Shown here piece by piece: positions 36,900 through 46,293 of a DNA stretch of 64,000 nt. The stretch spans positions 372,001 to 436,000 of the forward strand of contig NZ_JACHJB010000001.1 of assembly GCF_014207745.1 (NCBI RefSeq), given 5' to 3'. Numbering within the stretch: the first letter of the stretch is position 1; each line of letters starts with the position of its first letter. Origin of the DNA: Nonomuraea muscovyensis. Its GTDB lineage: Bacteria > Actinomycetota > Actinomycetes > Streptosporangiales > Streptosporangiaceae. The notes under the pieces are model-generated. The model was given only the letters and a program-made list of their open reading frames with translations, searched no databases and was not told where the DNA came from. The position numbers were made by a program, and so were the translations under genes.

Positions 36900-38186
36900 T
36901 TGCGCAGAGCCGTGATCGCGTTCACGGCCTTCCTGAGTGGACTCGTCCTCTTGCTCGCGTCACCCGCCGCTGCGGCGGCGCCGGAACAGGGCTTGAGAGG
37001 GACACTCACATTCCAAGGCCAGCCAGTGAACGGCGTGAAAATCGTCGTGACCACCGAAAGCGGACAACCCGTTGCGGAGGTTACAAGTAACGCCCAAGGC
37101 ACGTGGCAGGTCCCGGTCGAGAAGCCGGGCAAATACAAGGTCACGCTGGATGCCAACACGCTGCCGCAGAACGTCGCGGTCCGGGGTGGCAACAACGTAC
37201 GCACACCCACCGTGTACGACGGCAACATGTCGACCGTGCTGTTCGCCCTGCAGGCCAAGGGCGTACCCGGCCAGCCACAGGAGGAGGAGGCCGGGCAGAG
37301 CAGCTTCTGGACACAGGCGGCGCAGCTCGCCTTCGAGGGCCTGAACCTGGGCCTCATCATCGCCCTCGCCGCGCTCGGCCTGTCACTCATCTACGGCACC
37401 ACCGGCCTGACCAACTTCGCCCACGGCGAGCTGGTCACCCTGGGGGCCATCCTGGCCTACGCGTTCAACGCGGGCGTCGGGCTGCACCTCATCCCCGCCG
37501 CCGTCATCGCGGTGATCCTCGCGGGCGGCTTCGGATACGCCCAGGACAGGTTCTTCTGGGGCCAGCTGCGCAAACGCGGCACCGGCATCATCGCCATGAT
37601 GATCGTCTCGATCGGTGTGGCGCTCTTCCTGCGCTACCTGTTCCTCATCGTCTTCGGCGGCCAGACCGAGGTCTACACCCAGTACACCGGCCAGGCCGGC
37701 ATCCAGGTCGGCCCCATCACCGCCGCCCCGAAGAACTTCGTCGCCATGGCCATCGAGCTCGCGGTCCTCGTCGTGGTCAGCATGGCGCTGCTGCGCACCC
37801 GCACCGGCAAGGCCGCCCGCGCCGTGGCCGACAACCCGGCGCTCGCCTCGTCGTCCGGGATCAACGTCGACCGGGTCATCCGCATCATCTGGACCATGGG
37901 CGGCGCCATCGCCGCGCTGGCCGGCATCATGCTCGGCGTCTCGCAGAGCCTGAAGTTCAACATGGGCCAGGACATCCTGCTGCTCATCTTCGCCGGCGTC
38001 ACGCTCGGCGGGCTCGGCACCGCGTGGGGCGCGCTCGTCGGCTCGCTCATCGTCGGCCTGTTCATCCAGTTGTCCACCCTCTGGGTGCCGCCGGAGCTCA
38101 AGAGCGTCGGCGCGCTGGCCGTACTCATCATCGTGCTCCTCTTCCGGCCGCAGGGCATCCTCGGCCGCCGCGAGCGGATCGGCTGA
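36900..38186 (+). CDS. livH: Branched-chain amino acid ABC permease LivH with exported N-terminal domain
   Basis: 428 residues from TTG at 36900 (GAGGGAG six bases upstream). It begins with a signal peptide (about 1-27), then a 90-residue carboxypeptidase-regulatory/Ig-like domain (GLRGTLTFQGQPVNGVKIVV, ending near 120), and only then the usual LivH permease (about 140-428) with its Gly/Ala-rich helices, FAHGELVTLGA, and FRPQGILG at the end. Typical LivH proteins lack the front domain. It starts the livHMGF operon, which moves leucine, isoleucine, valine or related compounds inward. Confidence 0.9.
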   Translation: MRRAVIAFTAFLSGLVLLLASPAAAAAPEQGLRGTLTFQGQPVNGVKIVVTTESGQPVAEVTSNAQGTWQVPVEKPGKYKVTLDANTLPQNVAVRGGNNVRTPTVYDGNMSTVLFALQAKGVPGQPQEEEAGQSSFWTQAAQLAFEGLNLGLIIALAALGLSLIYGTTGLTNFAHGELVTLGAILAYAFNAGVGLHLIPAAVIAVILAGGFGYAQDRFFWGQLRKRGTGIIAMMIVSIGVALFLRYLFLIVFGGQTEVYTQYTGQAGIQVGPITAAPKNFVAMAIELAVLVVVSMALLRTRTGKAARAVADNPALASSSGINVDRVIRIIWTMGGAIAALAGIMLGVSQSLKFNMGQDILLLIFAGVTLGGLGTAWGALVGSLIVGLFIQLSTLWVPPELKSVGALAVLIIVLLFRPQGILGRRERIG

Positions 38187-38197
38187 CGGGGGGAACC

Positions 38198-39184
38198 ATG
38201 GACTGGAACACGATCATCTCCACCACCGTCAAGGCCGCCATCGGCGTCGAGACGGTGCTCTACGCGCTCGCCGCGATCGGGCTGAACGTCCACTTCGGCT
38301 ACACGGGCCTGCTCAACTTCGGTCAGGCGGCGTTCATGGCCGTCGCCGGCTACGGCCTCGCCGTCACCGTCACCGTGCTGGGCCTGCCGTTCTGGGCCGG
38401 CATCGTGGTGGGCCTGCTGGCCGCGGCGCTCCTGGCGCTCCTGCTGGGCATCCCGACGCTGCGCCTGCGCGCCGACTACCTGGCCATCGTCACCATCGCC
38501 GCGGCCGAGATCATCCGGCTGATCTTCCGGTCGGTGGCGTTCAAGGACGTCTTCGGCGGTTCCGACGGCCGGCGCGGCTTCTCCGACGGCTTCTACGCGA
38601 TCAACCCCTTCCCCGCGGGCGAGTACGGATTCGGCTGGTTCACCTTCAACCACCGCCTGCTGTGGGTCCTGGTCGTCGGCTGGCTTCTCATCGGCCTGTC
38701 GTGCCTGCTCGTCTACATGCTCATGAAGAGCCCCTGGGGCCGCGTGCTCAAGGCCATCCGCGAGGACGAGGACGCCGTGCGCAGCCTCGGCAAGAACGTC
38801 TTCTCGTACAAGATGCAGTCGCTGGTACTCGGCGGCGTCATCGGCGCGCTGGGCGGGTTCGTCTACGGCCTGGCGTTCGCCTCGGTCCAGCCGGACATCT
38901 TCGGCACCGAGACGACCTTCTTCGCGTACACGATCCTCATCCTCGGCGGCGCGGCCCGCGTGTTCGGACCCGTCGTCGGCTCGATGATCTTCTGGGTGCT
39001 GCTGGTGCTCGTCTACGGCGTGCTGAGCGGAGCGGTCGAAGCCGGGTACATCACCTTCATGACCTCCACTCAGGTCGGCCAGTTCCGCTTCCTTCTCGTC
39101 GGGCTGGGACTCATCCTCCTGGTCGTCTTCCGGCCACAGGGGATCTTCGGTGACAAGAGGGAGATAGCGATCGATGCACGCTGA
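38198..39184 (+). CDS. livM: Branched-chain amino acid ABC permease LivM
   Basis: 328 residues, ATG 38198 (GGGGGGAACC upstream), 11 bases after livH. Eight or so membrane segments; the family motifs NVHFGYTGLLNFGQAAFMA, LRADYLAIVTIA and the EAA-like SPWGRVLKAIREDEDA are present, and the end is VFRPQGIFGDKRE. It forms the second half of the transmembrane channel with LivH. The 3' end overlaps livG by 11 bases. Confidence 0.95.
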   Translation: MDWNTIISTTVKAAIGVETVLYALAAIGLNVHFGYTGLLNFGQAAFMAVAGYGLAVTVTVLGLPFWAGIVVGLLAAALLALLLGIPTLRLRADYLAIVTIAAAEIIRLIFRSVAFKDVFGGSDGRRGFSDGFYAINPFPAGEYGFGWFTFNHRLLWVLVVGWLLIGLSCLLVYMLMKSPWGRVLKAIREDEDAVRSLGKNVFSYKMQSLVLGGVIGALGGFVYGLAFASVQPDIFGTETTFFAYTILILGGAARVFGPVVGSMIFWVLLVLVYGVLSGAVEAGYITFMTSTQVGQFRFLLVGLGLILLVVFRPQGIFGDKREIAIDAR

Positions 39185-40108
39185 GACCACGGCCACCGAC
39201 CGCAAGGCCGCGGCGCTGGCCGCCTTCAAGGACCTGGCCCGCGACCCCGGGGTGGCCAAGCCCGACCCGATCCTCGTGGTCGACAAGGTCGTGCGCCGCT
39301 TCGGCGGCCTCACCGCGGTCGACGTCGACCACGTCGAGGTCCAGCGCGGCTCCATCACCGCGCTGATCGGCCCCAACGGCGCCGGCAAGACGACGTTCTT
39401 CAACCAGCTCACCGGCTTCGACACCGCCGACGCCGGCCAGTGGGCGTTCAACGGCCGCAACATGAACGGCGTGCCCCCGCACAAGGTGGCCCGGGCCGGC
39501 ATGGTGCGCACCTTCCAGCTCACCAAGGCGCTGTCCAAGCTGACCGTCATCGAGAACATGCGGCTCGGCGCCCAGGACCAGAAGGGCGAGAGCTTCTGGC
39601 GTGCCCTCGTGCCCGGCTTCTGGCGTGAGCAGGAGGACGAGATCACCGAGCGGGCCGAGGAACTGCTGGCCCGCTTCAAGCTCGACAAGAAGCGCGACGA
39701 CTTCGCCGGGTCGCTGTCCGGCGGCCAGCGCAAGCTGCTGGAGATGGCCCGCGCGCTCATGGTCCAGCCGGAGCTCGTCATGCTCGACGAGCCGATGGCC
39801 GGCGTCAACCCGGCGCTCACCCAGTCGCTGCTCGGCCACGTCAAGGACCTGCGCGAGCAGGGCATGACCGTGCTGTTCGTCGAGCACGACATGGACATGG
39901 TCCGCGACATCAGCGACTGGGTGATCGTCATGGCCCAGGGCGCCGTCATCTCCGAGGGCCCGCCGGACACGATCATGTCCGACCCGCGCGTCATCGACGC
40001 CTACCTCGGCGCGCACCACGACGCCCCCCTGTCGGAGAGCGAGCTCGAGGCGCAGCTGCACGAGGCGGAGGCGGCGCTGGAGGAAGAGATCGTAGAGGAG
40101 ACGCAGAA

Positions 40109-40112
<4 letters not shown>
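39174..40112 (+). CDS. livG: Branched-chain amino acid ABC ATPase LivG
   Basis: 312 residues; ATG lies within the last codons of livM. Walker A GPNGAGKT at 66-73, signature SLSGGQRK, Walker B LVMLDEPMAGVNP, His switch VEHDMD. The LivG-specific insert after Walker A (NGVPPHKVARAGMVRTFQ) is present. It has about 30 extra N-terminal residues and an acidic Glu-rich C-terminal tail (EAEAALEEEIVEE) beyond the usual length. Confidence 0.96.
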
Positions 40113-40921
<809 letters not shown>

Positions 40922-40934
40922 CAGCACCACCTCC

Positions 40935-40977
40935 GAAACGGCGAAGGGGCCTCCCGCGGGGGCCCCTTCGCCGTTTC
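40935..40977 (+). terminator. liv operon terminator
   Basis: GAAACGGCGAAGGGGCC pairs perfectly with GGCCCCTTCGCCGTTTC over 17 bases around a 9-base loop, immediately after livF. Confidence 0.9.
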
Positions 40978-40987
40978 CATGGACGGC

Positions 40988-41416
40988 ATGAGAGCCATCG
41001 TTCCCCCCGGCGCCGTCGCCCGGCGCCTGAGCGTGCTCGTCCTGATGCTGCCGCTGCTGACCGCCTGCCAGAACTCCCCTGCGACCGCGGGCCGGTACAG
41101 CACCGGCGGCGATCCCTCCGACGACCCGTGCGCGCGCGTCGTCTCCGCCATCGGGTACGCCGACCTCCTGCTGGAGCCCAGAGGCGCCGAGGAGGCCCAG
41201 AACTTCGAGAGCGCGGTCCTGGGTCGCCTGGCGGAGGCTCGGGGCGTCACGCTGCAGTACGGCCCCGCCCTGCCCCCCTCCCTGGCTCCGGCCGTCCGGG
41301 CGCTGGAGACCTCCACCTCGGGGCTGTCGCGGGCGGACGTGCCGCGTGAGCGCCAGGTGAGGCTGCTGCGGGAGTACCGGGCCGCGGCCGAGCAGATCAG
41401 GACCGGCTGCGCCTGA
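40988..41416 (+). CDS. Small lipoprotein of unknown function
   Basis: 142 residues from ATG at 40988 (the ATG at 40979 sits against the terminator arm and is less likely). Basic n-region, hydrophobic core and lipobox LLTAC predict a lipoprotein. The mature part is helical and Arg/Glu/Ala rich with Cys at each end (DPCARVV and TGCA). Family not recognised. It lies between the liv operon and its convergent binding-protein gene, but nothing links it to transport. Confidence 0.65.
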   Translation: MRAIVPPGAVARRLSVLVLMLPLLTACQNSPATAGRYSTGGDPSDDPCARVVSAIGYADLLLEPRGAEEAQNFESAVLGRLAEARGVTLQYGPALPPSLAPAVRALETSTSGLSRADVPRERQVRLLREYRAAAEQIRTGCA

Positions 41417-41439
41417 AGCCCCCGAGGCCGGGCGCGCGA

Positions 41440-41468
41440 AAGGGCCCGGTCCGATGGACCGGGCCCTT
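41440..41468. terminator. Shared terminator between convergent genes
   Basis: AAGGGCCCGGTCC and its exact complement, 13 bp, 3-base loop, with a short U-run (CTTTT) on the plus strand. It can serve both the rightward lipoprotein gene and the leftward binding-protein gene. Confidence 0.85.
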
Positions 41469-41500
41469 CTTTTGCCGCTGTCAGGTCAGGGAGCGGATCG

Positions 41501-42793
41501 TCAGCCGGCGATGTTGCCGGTGCGGTACTCCAGGGCCTTCGTCGGGTACTTGTTGTCGTCGCCGTACTGGTAGATGCCGATGGTGGCCACGGCGGGGTCA
41601 CCGGCCTCGTTGAACTCGACCGGGCCGCTCACGCCCTCGTAGTCGATGTCCTTGCCGGCCTTGAGCAGCTCGACGCAGGTCTTGAAGTCGTTGCACTTCT
41701 CACCGGTCTTGCTGACCTCGGCCAGCTTGGCCGCGACGTCGACGCCCGCGTCGCTCTTGGCGGCCTCGGCGGCCAGCGCGAGCAGGTTGGCGGCGTCGTA
41801 GGACTCGGGAGCGTAGCTGAAGTCCTCGAGCTTGGGGTTGACGGCCAGAAGCTTCTTCTGGAACTCCTCCGGCGACGCGGCGCCGGGGATGGTGCCCTTG
41901 ACGCCCGTCAGCGTGCCCTTGGGCAGCTTGACGTAGTTGGTGTTGGAGGTGTTGCCGTCGACCATGTACCACTTGTGCTTGCTGGCCGGCATGCCCTGCT
42001 TGATGAGCTCCTGGATGACCTTGGAGGTCTCCTCGAAGCCGATCAGCACGATGCCCTTCGGGTTCTTGGCCTTGAGCTTGGCCACGTCGGCCGAGAAGTC
42101 GGCGGCCTTCGGGTCGTAGTCGACCCGCTCGACGACCGTGCCGCCGCCGTCGGTGACGGTCTTGGCGACCTGGTCGGCCAGGCCGGTGCCGTACGAGTCC
42201 TGCATCGCCAGGATGCCGACCGTGTCGTTGCCGTCGGCCACGATGAGGTCGCCCAGCACGCGGCCCTGCAGCTTGTCCGGCGGCGAGGTGCGGAAGTAGA
42301 GACCCTTGTCCTCGATCGTGGTGAACTTGTCGGAGGTGTTGGCCGGCGAGAAGTGGATCACACCGGCGCCCGTGATCTTGTCGATCACGGACTCCGACAC
42401 CGACGAGGACGCCGCGCCGATGATGGCGTCGGCCTTCTGCGCCAGCAGCTTGTCCACCGACTGCGAGGCGATGTTCGTGGTGGTGTCACCGGAGTCGGTG
42501 TCGAACTTGGCGACCGGCTTGCCGAGCACGCCGCCGGCGTCGTTGATCTCCTTGATCGCCGCGTCGACACCAGCGAACTCGGGCGGGCCGAGGAAGGCGA
42601 GCGAGCCCGTCTGCGGAAGCAGCGTGCCGAGCGTCAGAGTGCCGTCACCCTTCGCCGCGGGAGCCGCGGCGGATGACGCGGCCGATTCGGATGGCTGGGT
42701 AGCGGTATCGCTGCCACCACCGCAAGCTGTCAGGGCGAGGCTGGTGGCAGCCACAACAGCCAGCGCCCGCCCCACGGGAGCAATGCGGACCAT
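41501..42793 (-). CDS. livJ: Branched-chain amino acid ABC substrate-binding lipoprotein
   Basis: 430 residues, ATG start. Signal peptide with lipobox LTAC, Ser/Ala linker, then a type I periplasmic-binding fold: LTLGTLLPQTGSLAFLGPPE at the front and GVDAAIKEINDAGGVLGKPV, as in LivJ/LivK proteins. A Cys pair (KCNDFKTC) is near the end. It probably delivers substrate to LivHM, although it is transcribed separately and convergently from the operon. A GGTATA (42860-42865, TATACC on the coding strand) may be its -10. Confidence 0.93.
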   Translation of the reverse strand: MVRIAPVGRALAVVAATSLALTACGGGSDTATQPSESAASSAAAPAAKGDGTLTLGTLLPQTGSLAFLGPPEFAGVDAAIKEINDAGGVLGKPVAKFDTDSGDTTTNIASQSVDKLLAQKADAIIGAASSSVSESVIDKITGAGVIHFSPANTSDKFTTIEDKGLYFRTSPPDKLQGRVLGDLIVADGNDTVGILAMQDSYGTGLADQVAKTVTDGGGTVVERVDYDPKAADFSADVAKLKAKNPKGIVLIGFEETSKVIQELIKQGMPASKHKWYMVDGNTSNTNYVKLPKGTLTGVKGTIPGAASPEEFQKKLLAVNPKLEDFSYAPESYDAANLLALAAEAAKSDAGVDVAAKLAEVSKTGEKCNDFKTCVELLKAGKDIDYEGVSGPVEFNEAGDPAVATIGIYQYGDDNKYPTKALEYRTGNIAG

Positions 42794-42960
42794 GAAGTGT
42801 CTCCTTCATCTCCAGGCCGGGACCGGTCAGCGCCGACGTTCCCGATCGAATGACGGAAAGGTATAAAACCACCGCGGGTTCCAACCAGATGCCGGGATGA
42901 ACTGTCGGCACTTGGATGCGGAGTCGTAATCAGTCCTCAACTTACGAGAGGGCCTCTAGC

Positions 42961-43839
42961 TTGCCTAATGTGCCAGAAGTGAAGCGCTTTAGGGTCCCCC
43001 TGGTCCTCTTCGTCGCCGTCGCGACCGCGCTCGCCGGCTGCGGTGCCGCCGACAAGCGCGCCGAGCCCGCGACGCGGCCCCCGGACGGCGTCTCGGTCTC
43101 GCTGGCCCAATGGCGTTCGGACGAGCCCGTGCACGCCCTGCAGATCGCCGTGCGCAATACCACCACCACGCCCGTGTATTTCGCCGACGTCCAACTGGTC
43201 ACGGCCTCTTTCAAAACGCTACCGCCGCAAAGCGCGGACGCCACGATCCGCCGCACCGAGCGCACCGACCTGCCCGTCACCTACGGCGAGGCCAACTGCT
43301 TGCCGTCCGGCCTGCCCGAGGTCCGGCCGGCGACGGTCGTGGCCCGCCTCCGCACGGGCGACGAGCCCCTGCGCAAGGTCGTCTTCACCGTGCCGCACCC
43401 CGACCCGCTGCTGTCGCGGCTGCTGCGCGACGAATGCTCGGCGTTCCTGGTCAAGCAGGCCGCCGACCTGTCGTTCGGGCCCGACTGGAAGCAGGACGGC
43501 GAGGTGATGCGGGGCTCGCTGGTGCTCACCCGGCGAGGCACGGGAGCGGTGAGCGTCGCCTCCGTCGACGGCACCACCCACTACATGGTCACACCTGGCA
43601 CCAAGCGCCGGCCCCTGGTGAAGCTGGAGACCGACGCCCAGCGGGCCGAGGCGCCCATCGCGCTGTCGCCCGGCCGCTGCGACCCGCACGCGTTCGCGGA
43701 GGCCAAGAAGGCGTTCCTGTTCCCCGTGCGGGCGTCGGTCGACGGGGGCGAGGAGCGGATCGTCATCGTGGAGCCGCCCAAGCCCCTCCAGGACCGCCTG
43801 ATCGACTACGCCCTGCGTGTGTGCGGTCTGGGCGGGTGA
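42961..43839 (+). CDS. Putative lipoprotein of unknown function
   Basis: 292 residues from TTG at 42961, with AGAGGG 8 bases before it. Signal peptide and lipobox ALAGC, then a beta-rich exported domain with two or three Cys residues (ANCLPSG, RDECSAF, GRCDPHAF). Family not recognised. Divergent from livJ, so the 167-base spacer holds two promoters. Confidence 0.75.
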   Translation: MPNVPEVKRFRVPLVLFVAVATALAGCGAADKRAEPATRPPDGVSVSLAQWRSDEPVHALQIAVRNTTTTPVYFADVQLVTASFKTLPPQSADATIRRTERTDLPVTYGEANCLPSGLPEVRPATVVARLRTGDEPLRKVVFTVPHPDPLLSRLLRDECSAFLVKQAADLSFGPDWKQDGEVMRGSLVLTRRGTGAVSVASVDGTTHYMVTPGTKRRPLVKLETDAQRAEAPIALSPGRCDPHAFAEAKKAFLFPVRASVDGGEERIVIVEPPKPLQDRLIDYALRVCGLGG

Positions 43840-43990
43840 GCTCATGCTGCGTCTCCGTCCGGATGGGCGAACCTGCTGCCGCCCTCAGCATGCGCGCGGA
43901 CGCCCGCGCCGGAAGGCTCCGAGGCCGGTTGGATGCCCAGTCGTGACCGGACCAAGACCCGCGACCCCAAATCCGGTGATATAGGACCTT

Positions 43991-44575
43991 TCAGTCGGTC
44001 TTTTCCGTGTCGTCGATAACGATCTGGGCAACCTCGCGCATGCTCAGCCGCCGATCCATGGACGCCTTCTGGATCCACCGGAACGCCTGCGGCTCGGTCC
44101 AGCCGTGCGCGGCCATCAGCAGCCCCTTGGCCCGCTCGACCAGCTTGCGCGTCTCCAGCCGGTCGGACAGGTCGGACACTTCCTTGCTGAGCGCCACCAT
44201 CTCCTCGTGCCTGCTGACCGCCATCTCGATCGCCGGCACCAGGTCGGCCTTGGTGAACGGCTTGACCAGATAGGCCATCGCACCCGCGTCCCTGGCCCGC
44301 TCGACCAGGTCACGCTGGGAGAACGCGGTGAGGATGAGGCACGGGGCGATCCGGTCGGCCACGATCCGCTCCGCGGCGGAGATCCCGTCGAGCACCGGCA
44401 TCTTGACATCGAGGATCACCAGGTCGGGCTTCAGTTCGGCGGCCAGGCGGATGGCCTGCTCGCCGTCACCGGCCTCGCCCACGACGACGTAGCCGTCCTC
44501 CTCGAGCATCTCCTTGAGGTCGAGGCGGATCAGTGCCTCGTCTTCCGCGATCACCACTCGCCGCTGCGTACTCAC
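43991..44575 (-). CDS. ANTAR-domain response regulator
   Basis: 194 residues, GTG 44575. Receiver domain with EDE at 11-13, phospho-acceptor D56 in LVILDVKMP, T and K at LTAFS and VKPFT. The C-terminal ANTAR domain (about 130-185) has the ERAKGLLMAAHGWTEPQAF RNA-binding helix. Like PdtaR of mycobacteria it should bind hairpins in leaders and act as an antiterminator after phosphorylation. No cognate kinase is in the window. It is upstream of a tRNA gene on the other strand, with 92 bases between. Confidence 0.92.
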   Translation of the reverse strand: MSTQRRVVIAEDEALIRLDLKEMLEEDGYVVVGEAGDGEQAIRLAAELKPDLVILDVKMPVLDGISAAERIVADRIAPCLILTAFSQRDLVERARDAGAMAYLVKPFTKADLVPAIEMAVSRHEEMVALSKEVSDLSDRLETRKLVERAKGLLMAAHGWTEPQAFRWIQKASMDRRLSMREVAQIVIDDTEKTD

Positions 44576-44666
44576 GAGCAGAAGAGTACCGATGTCCGCT
44601 AGATTAGAGCCACGTCGGCGCCGTCCTGCTGCATCAGGCTGCGGGTTCGGGCACCGTACGGATGCC

Positions 44667-44743
44667 GCCCCGATAGACCAACCGGCAGAGTCGATGGCCT
44701 CAAAATCCATTCAGTGTGGGTTCGAATCCCACTCGGGGCACCA
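44667..44743 (+). tRNA. tRNA with anticodon CAA (Leu codon UUG), class I shape
   Basis: 77 bases with encoded CCA. Acceptor GCCCCGA/TCGGGGC, 3-bp D-stem GAC/GTC, T-arm GTGGG-TTCGAAT-CCCAC, discriminator A. The anticodon loop is CTCAAAA (anticodon CAA at 44701-44703) on a stem ATGGC/TCCAT with one C-U mismatch next to the loop. The variable loop is only five bases, whereas bacterial tRNA-Leu normally has a long arm. A rho-independent terminator follows. I call it tRNA-Leu-like on the anticodon alone. Confidence 0.75.
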
Positions 44744-44748
44744 GCGGA

Positions 44749-44776
44749 CGCCCGGCCTTCCCGGCCGGGCGTTTTT
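44749..44776 (+). terminator. Terminator after the tRNA
   Basis: CGCCCGGCC (44749-44757) pairs perfectly with GGCCGGGCG (44763-44771) and is followed by TTTTT. Confidence 0.92.
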
Positions 44777-44803
44777 GTCGCACCCTCCTGCCACACTCTG
44801 CGC

Positions 44804-45574
44804 ATGTACGATCTCACGGTCCGTCACCATGTGCTGCGCCTGCTGCGGTCCGGGCTCAGCGTGAGCGAGGCGAGTCGCCAGAGCGGCGTCAGCAGGTCCA
44901 CGATCCGCGAGTGGCGCGACCGGCGGGTGCCCGACTCCCCCATGACCGGGACCTGTCCCCGCTGCGCCGACCCGCCGCACGCGCCTTCCCCGGCGCCCGC
45001 CTACGCCTACCTCCTCGGCCTCTACCTCGGTGACGGCTGTCTCAGCCGCGTCGGCGACCCGGCCAAGGATGTCTGGTCCCTGCGCATCATCTGCGCCGAC
45101 GCCTGGCCCGGCCTGATCCGCGAATGCGTCGACGCGCAGCGGGCCGTCCGCCCGACCAACAAGGTGCGCGTCGTGCCCAAACAGGGCTGCCGTGAGGTCA
45201 ATTCCTACTCCAAGCACTGGCCGCATCTCCTCCCCCAGCACGGGCCGGGCATGAAACACCAGAGGACGATCGCCCTTCACGGCTGGCAGCGGGAGATCGT
45301 CTCGGCGCAGCCCGGATGGTTCGTGCGGGGGCTGATCCACTCCGACGGCTACCGGGGCGACAACCATGTCCGCCGCGCCCTGCCCGGCGGCGTGCGCTGC
45401 TACTCCTATCCGCGCTACCTGTTCAAGAACGAGTCGGCCGACATCCTGGGCCTGTGCGGGGAGGCGCTCGACCTGCTCGGGGTGGCCTGGCGGCACAACA
45501 AGCGCAACGAGATCTCCGTCGCCCGCCGGGAGGCCGTCGAACTGCTGGACCTGTTCGTCGGCCCCAAGTACTGA
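44804..45574 (+). CDS. HTH plus LAGLIDADG homing-endonuclease-like protein
   Basis: 256 residues from ATG 44804, the first start after the tRNA terminator. A helix-turn-helix of resolvase/MerR-like type spans about 14-42 (SVSEASRQSGVSRSTIREWR), a CPRC pair follows, then two LAGLIDADG motifs: YLLGLYLGDGCL (69-80) and FVRGLIHSDGYR (173-184). The acidic residue of each motif is present (D77, D181). Late motifs FKNESADIL and HNKRNEISVARREAVELLDL fit the second LAGLIDADG half. It is free-standing, not inside an intron or intein, and sits directly behind an odd tRNA gene. Confidence 0.8.
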   Translation: MYDLTVRHHVLRLLRSGLSVSEASRQSGVSRSTIREWRDRRVPDSPMTGTCPRCADPPHAPSPAPAYAYLLGLYLGDGCLSRVGDPAKDVWSLRIICADAWPGLIRECVDAQRAVRPTNKVRVVPKQGCREVNSYSKHWPHLLPQHGPGMKHQRTIALHGWQREIVSAQPGWFVRGLIHSDGYRGDNHVRRALPGGVRCYSYPRYLFKNESADILGLCGEALDLLGVAWRHNKRNEISVARREAVELLDLFVGPKY

Positions 45575-45692
45575 TGACCCGCCGTGGTGTCCGCTGTGGT
45601 GTCGGCTGGGGCGAAAAGTGGGCAAAGAATGCGCATCCGCGTCTGCAGGCCGCCCCGGACCGGTGATGTAACCGGTGAGGGGGGTGGGGCCG

Positions 45693-46112
45693 ATGTCGTT
45701 GAGCGTGGCCGAGCGGGAGGCGTTCCTGGCCGACGCGCACATCGCCGCGGTTGCCGTGAACGCCGGTGCGGAGCGGGCACCGCTGAACGTGCCCGTCTGG
45801 TACGACTACCGGCCGGGCGGTGAGGTGCGGTTCCTCACCGACGGCGAGTCGCTGAAGGCGCGGCTGATCCTCAAGGCGGGCCGGTTCTCGCTGCTCGTCC
45901 AGCGGGTCAGCCCGACCTACCGCTACGTCAGCGTCGAGGGGCCCGTCGTCGGCTCCACGCCCACGACGCTGGAGGAACTGGCCCGGATCGCGGCGCGATA
46001 CCTGCCGGCCGACGCCGTGCCCGGGTACGTGGACAGCTCGGACCCGCGGGCGCTGGTGACGTTCCGGATGCGGCCGGAGCGGTGGCTCTCTGCCGACCTG
46101 GGCGTGCTGTGA
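45693..46112 (+). CDS. Pyridoxamine 5'-phosphate oxidase-fold protein
   Basis: 139 residues from ATG 45693, preceded by a G-rich ribosome site. A small split beta-barrel as in PPOX-type flavin or F420-binding proteins: [28 protein letters not shown], then [20 protein letters not shown]. The oxidised substrate and whether FMN, F420 or haem is bound cannot be read. Actinobacteria carry many such genes. It follows the LAGLIDADG gene after 118 bases with no clear link. Confidence 0.8.
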   Translation: MSLSVAEREAFLADAHIAAVAVNAGAERAPLNVPVWYDYRPGGEVRFLTDGESLKARLILKAGRFSLLVQRVSPTYRYVSVEGPVVGSTPTTLEELARIAARYLPADAVPGYVDSSDPRALVTFRMRPERWLSADLGVL

Positions 46113-46140
46113 GCCGGCCCGGCCATCCGGCAAGCGGTCG

Positions 46141-46275
46141 GTGGCGGGCAGGCAGCGGGTGGCCGGTGGCTGGCGGACGAGCAGCGGATGGTCGGCGGGC
46201 AGCGGGTGGCGGGCGGGCGGCGGGTGGTCGGCGGGTGGTGCGTGGGGTGGTCGGCGGGTGGATGGTGGGCGGGGT
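46141..46275 (+). repeat. G-rich minisatellite with a G-quadruplex motif
   Basis: Drifting copies of GGTCGGCGGG and GCAGCGGGTGGC fill the spacer before dapD. Four GGG runs at 46204, 46211, 46215 and 46222 are spaced 4, 1 and 4 bases apart, fitting the G3-N1-7 quadruplex rule on the coding strand. Confidence 0.75.
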
Positions 46276-46280
46276 GAGGG

Positions 46281-46286
46281 TATTTT
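46281..46286 (+). promoter_or_regulatory. Possible -10 element of dapD
   Basis: TATTTT, an AT island in very GC-rich DNA, seven bases before the GTG at 46294, the spacing of a leaderless actinobacterial transcript. If the TTG at 46285 were the start, this element would have to be something else. Confidence 0.35.
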
Positions 46287-46293
46287 GAGGGCC

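Noticed and set aside
43950..43990. Terminator after the ANTAR regulator
   Set aside because: Only a 6-bp ACCGGA/TCCGGT pairing with a long loop is visible, too weak to call.
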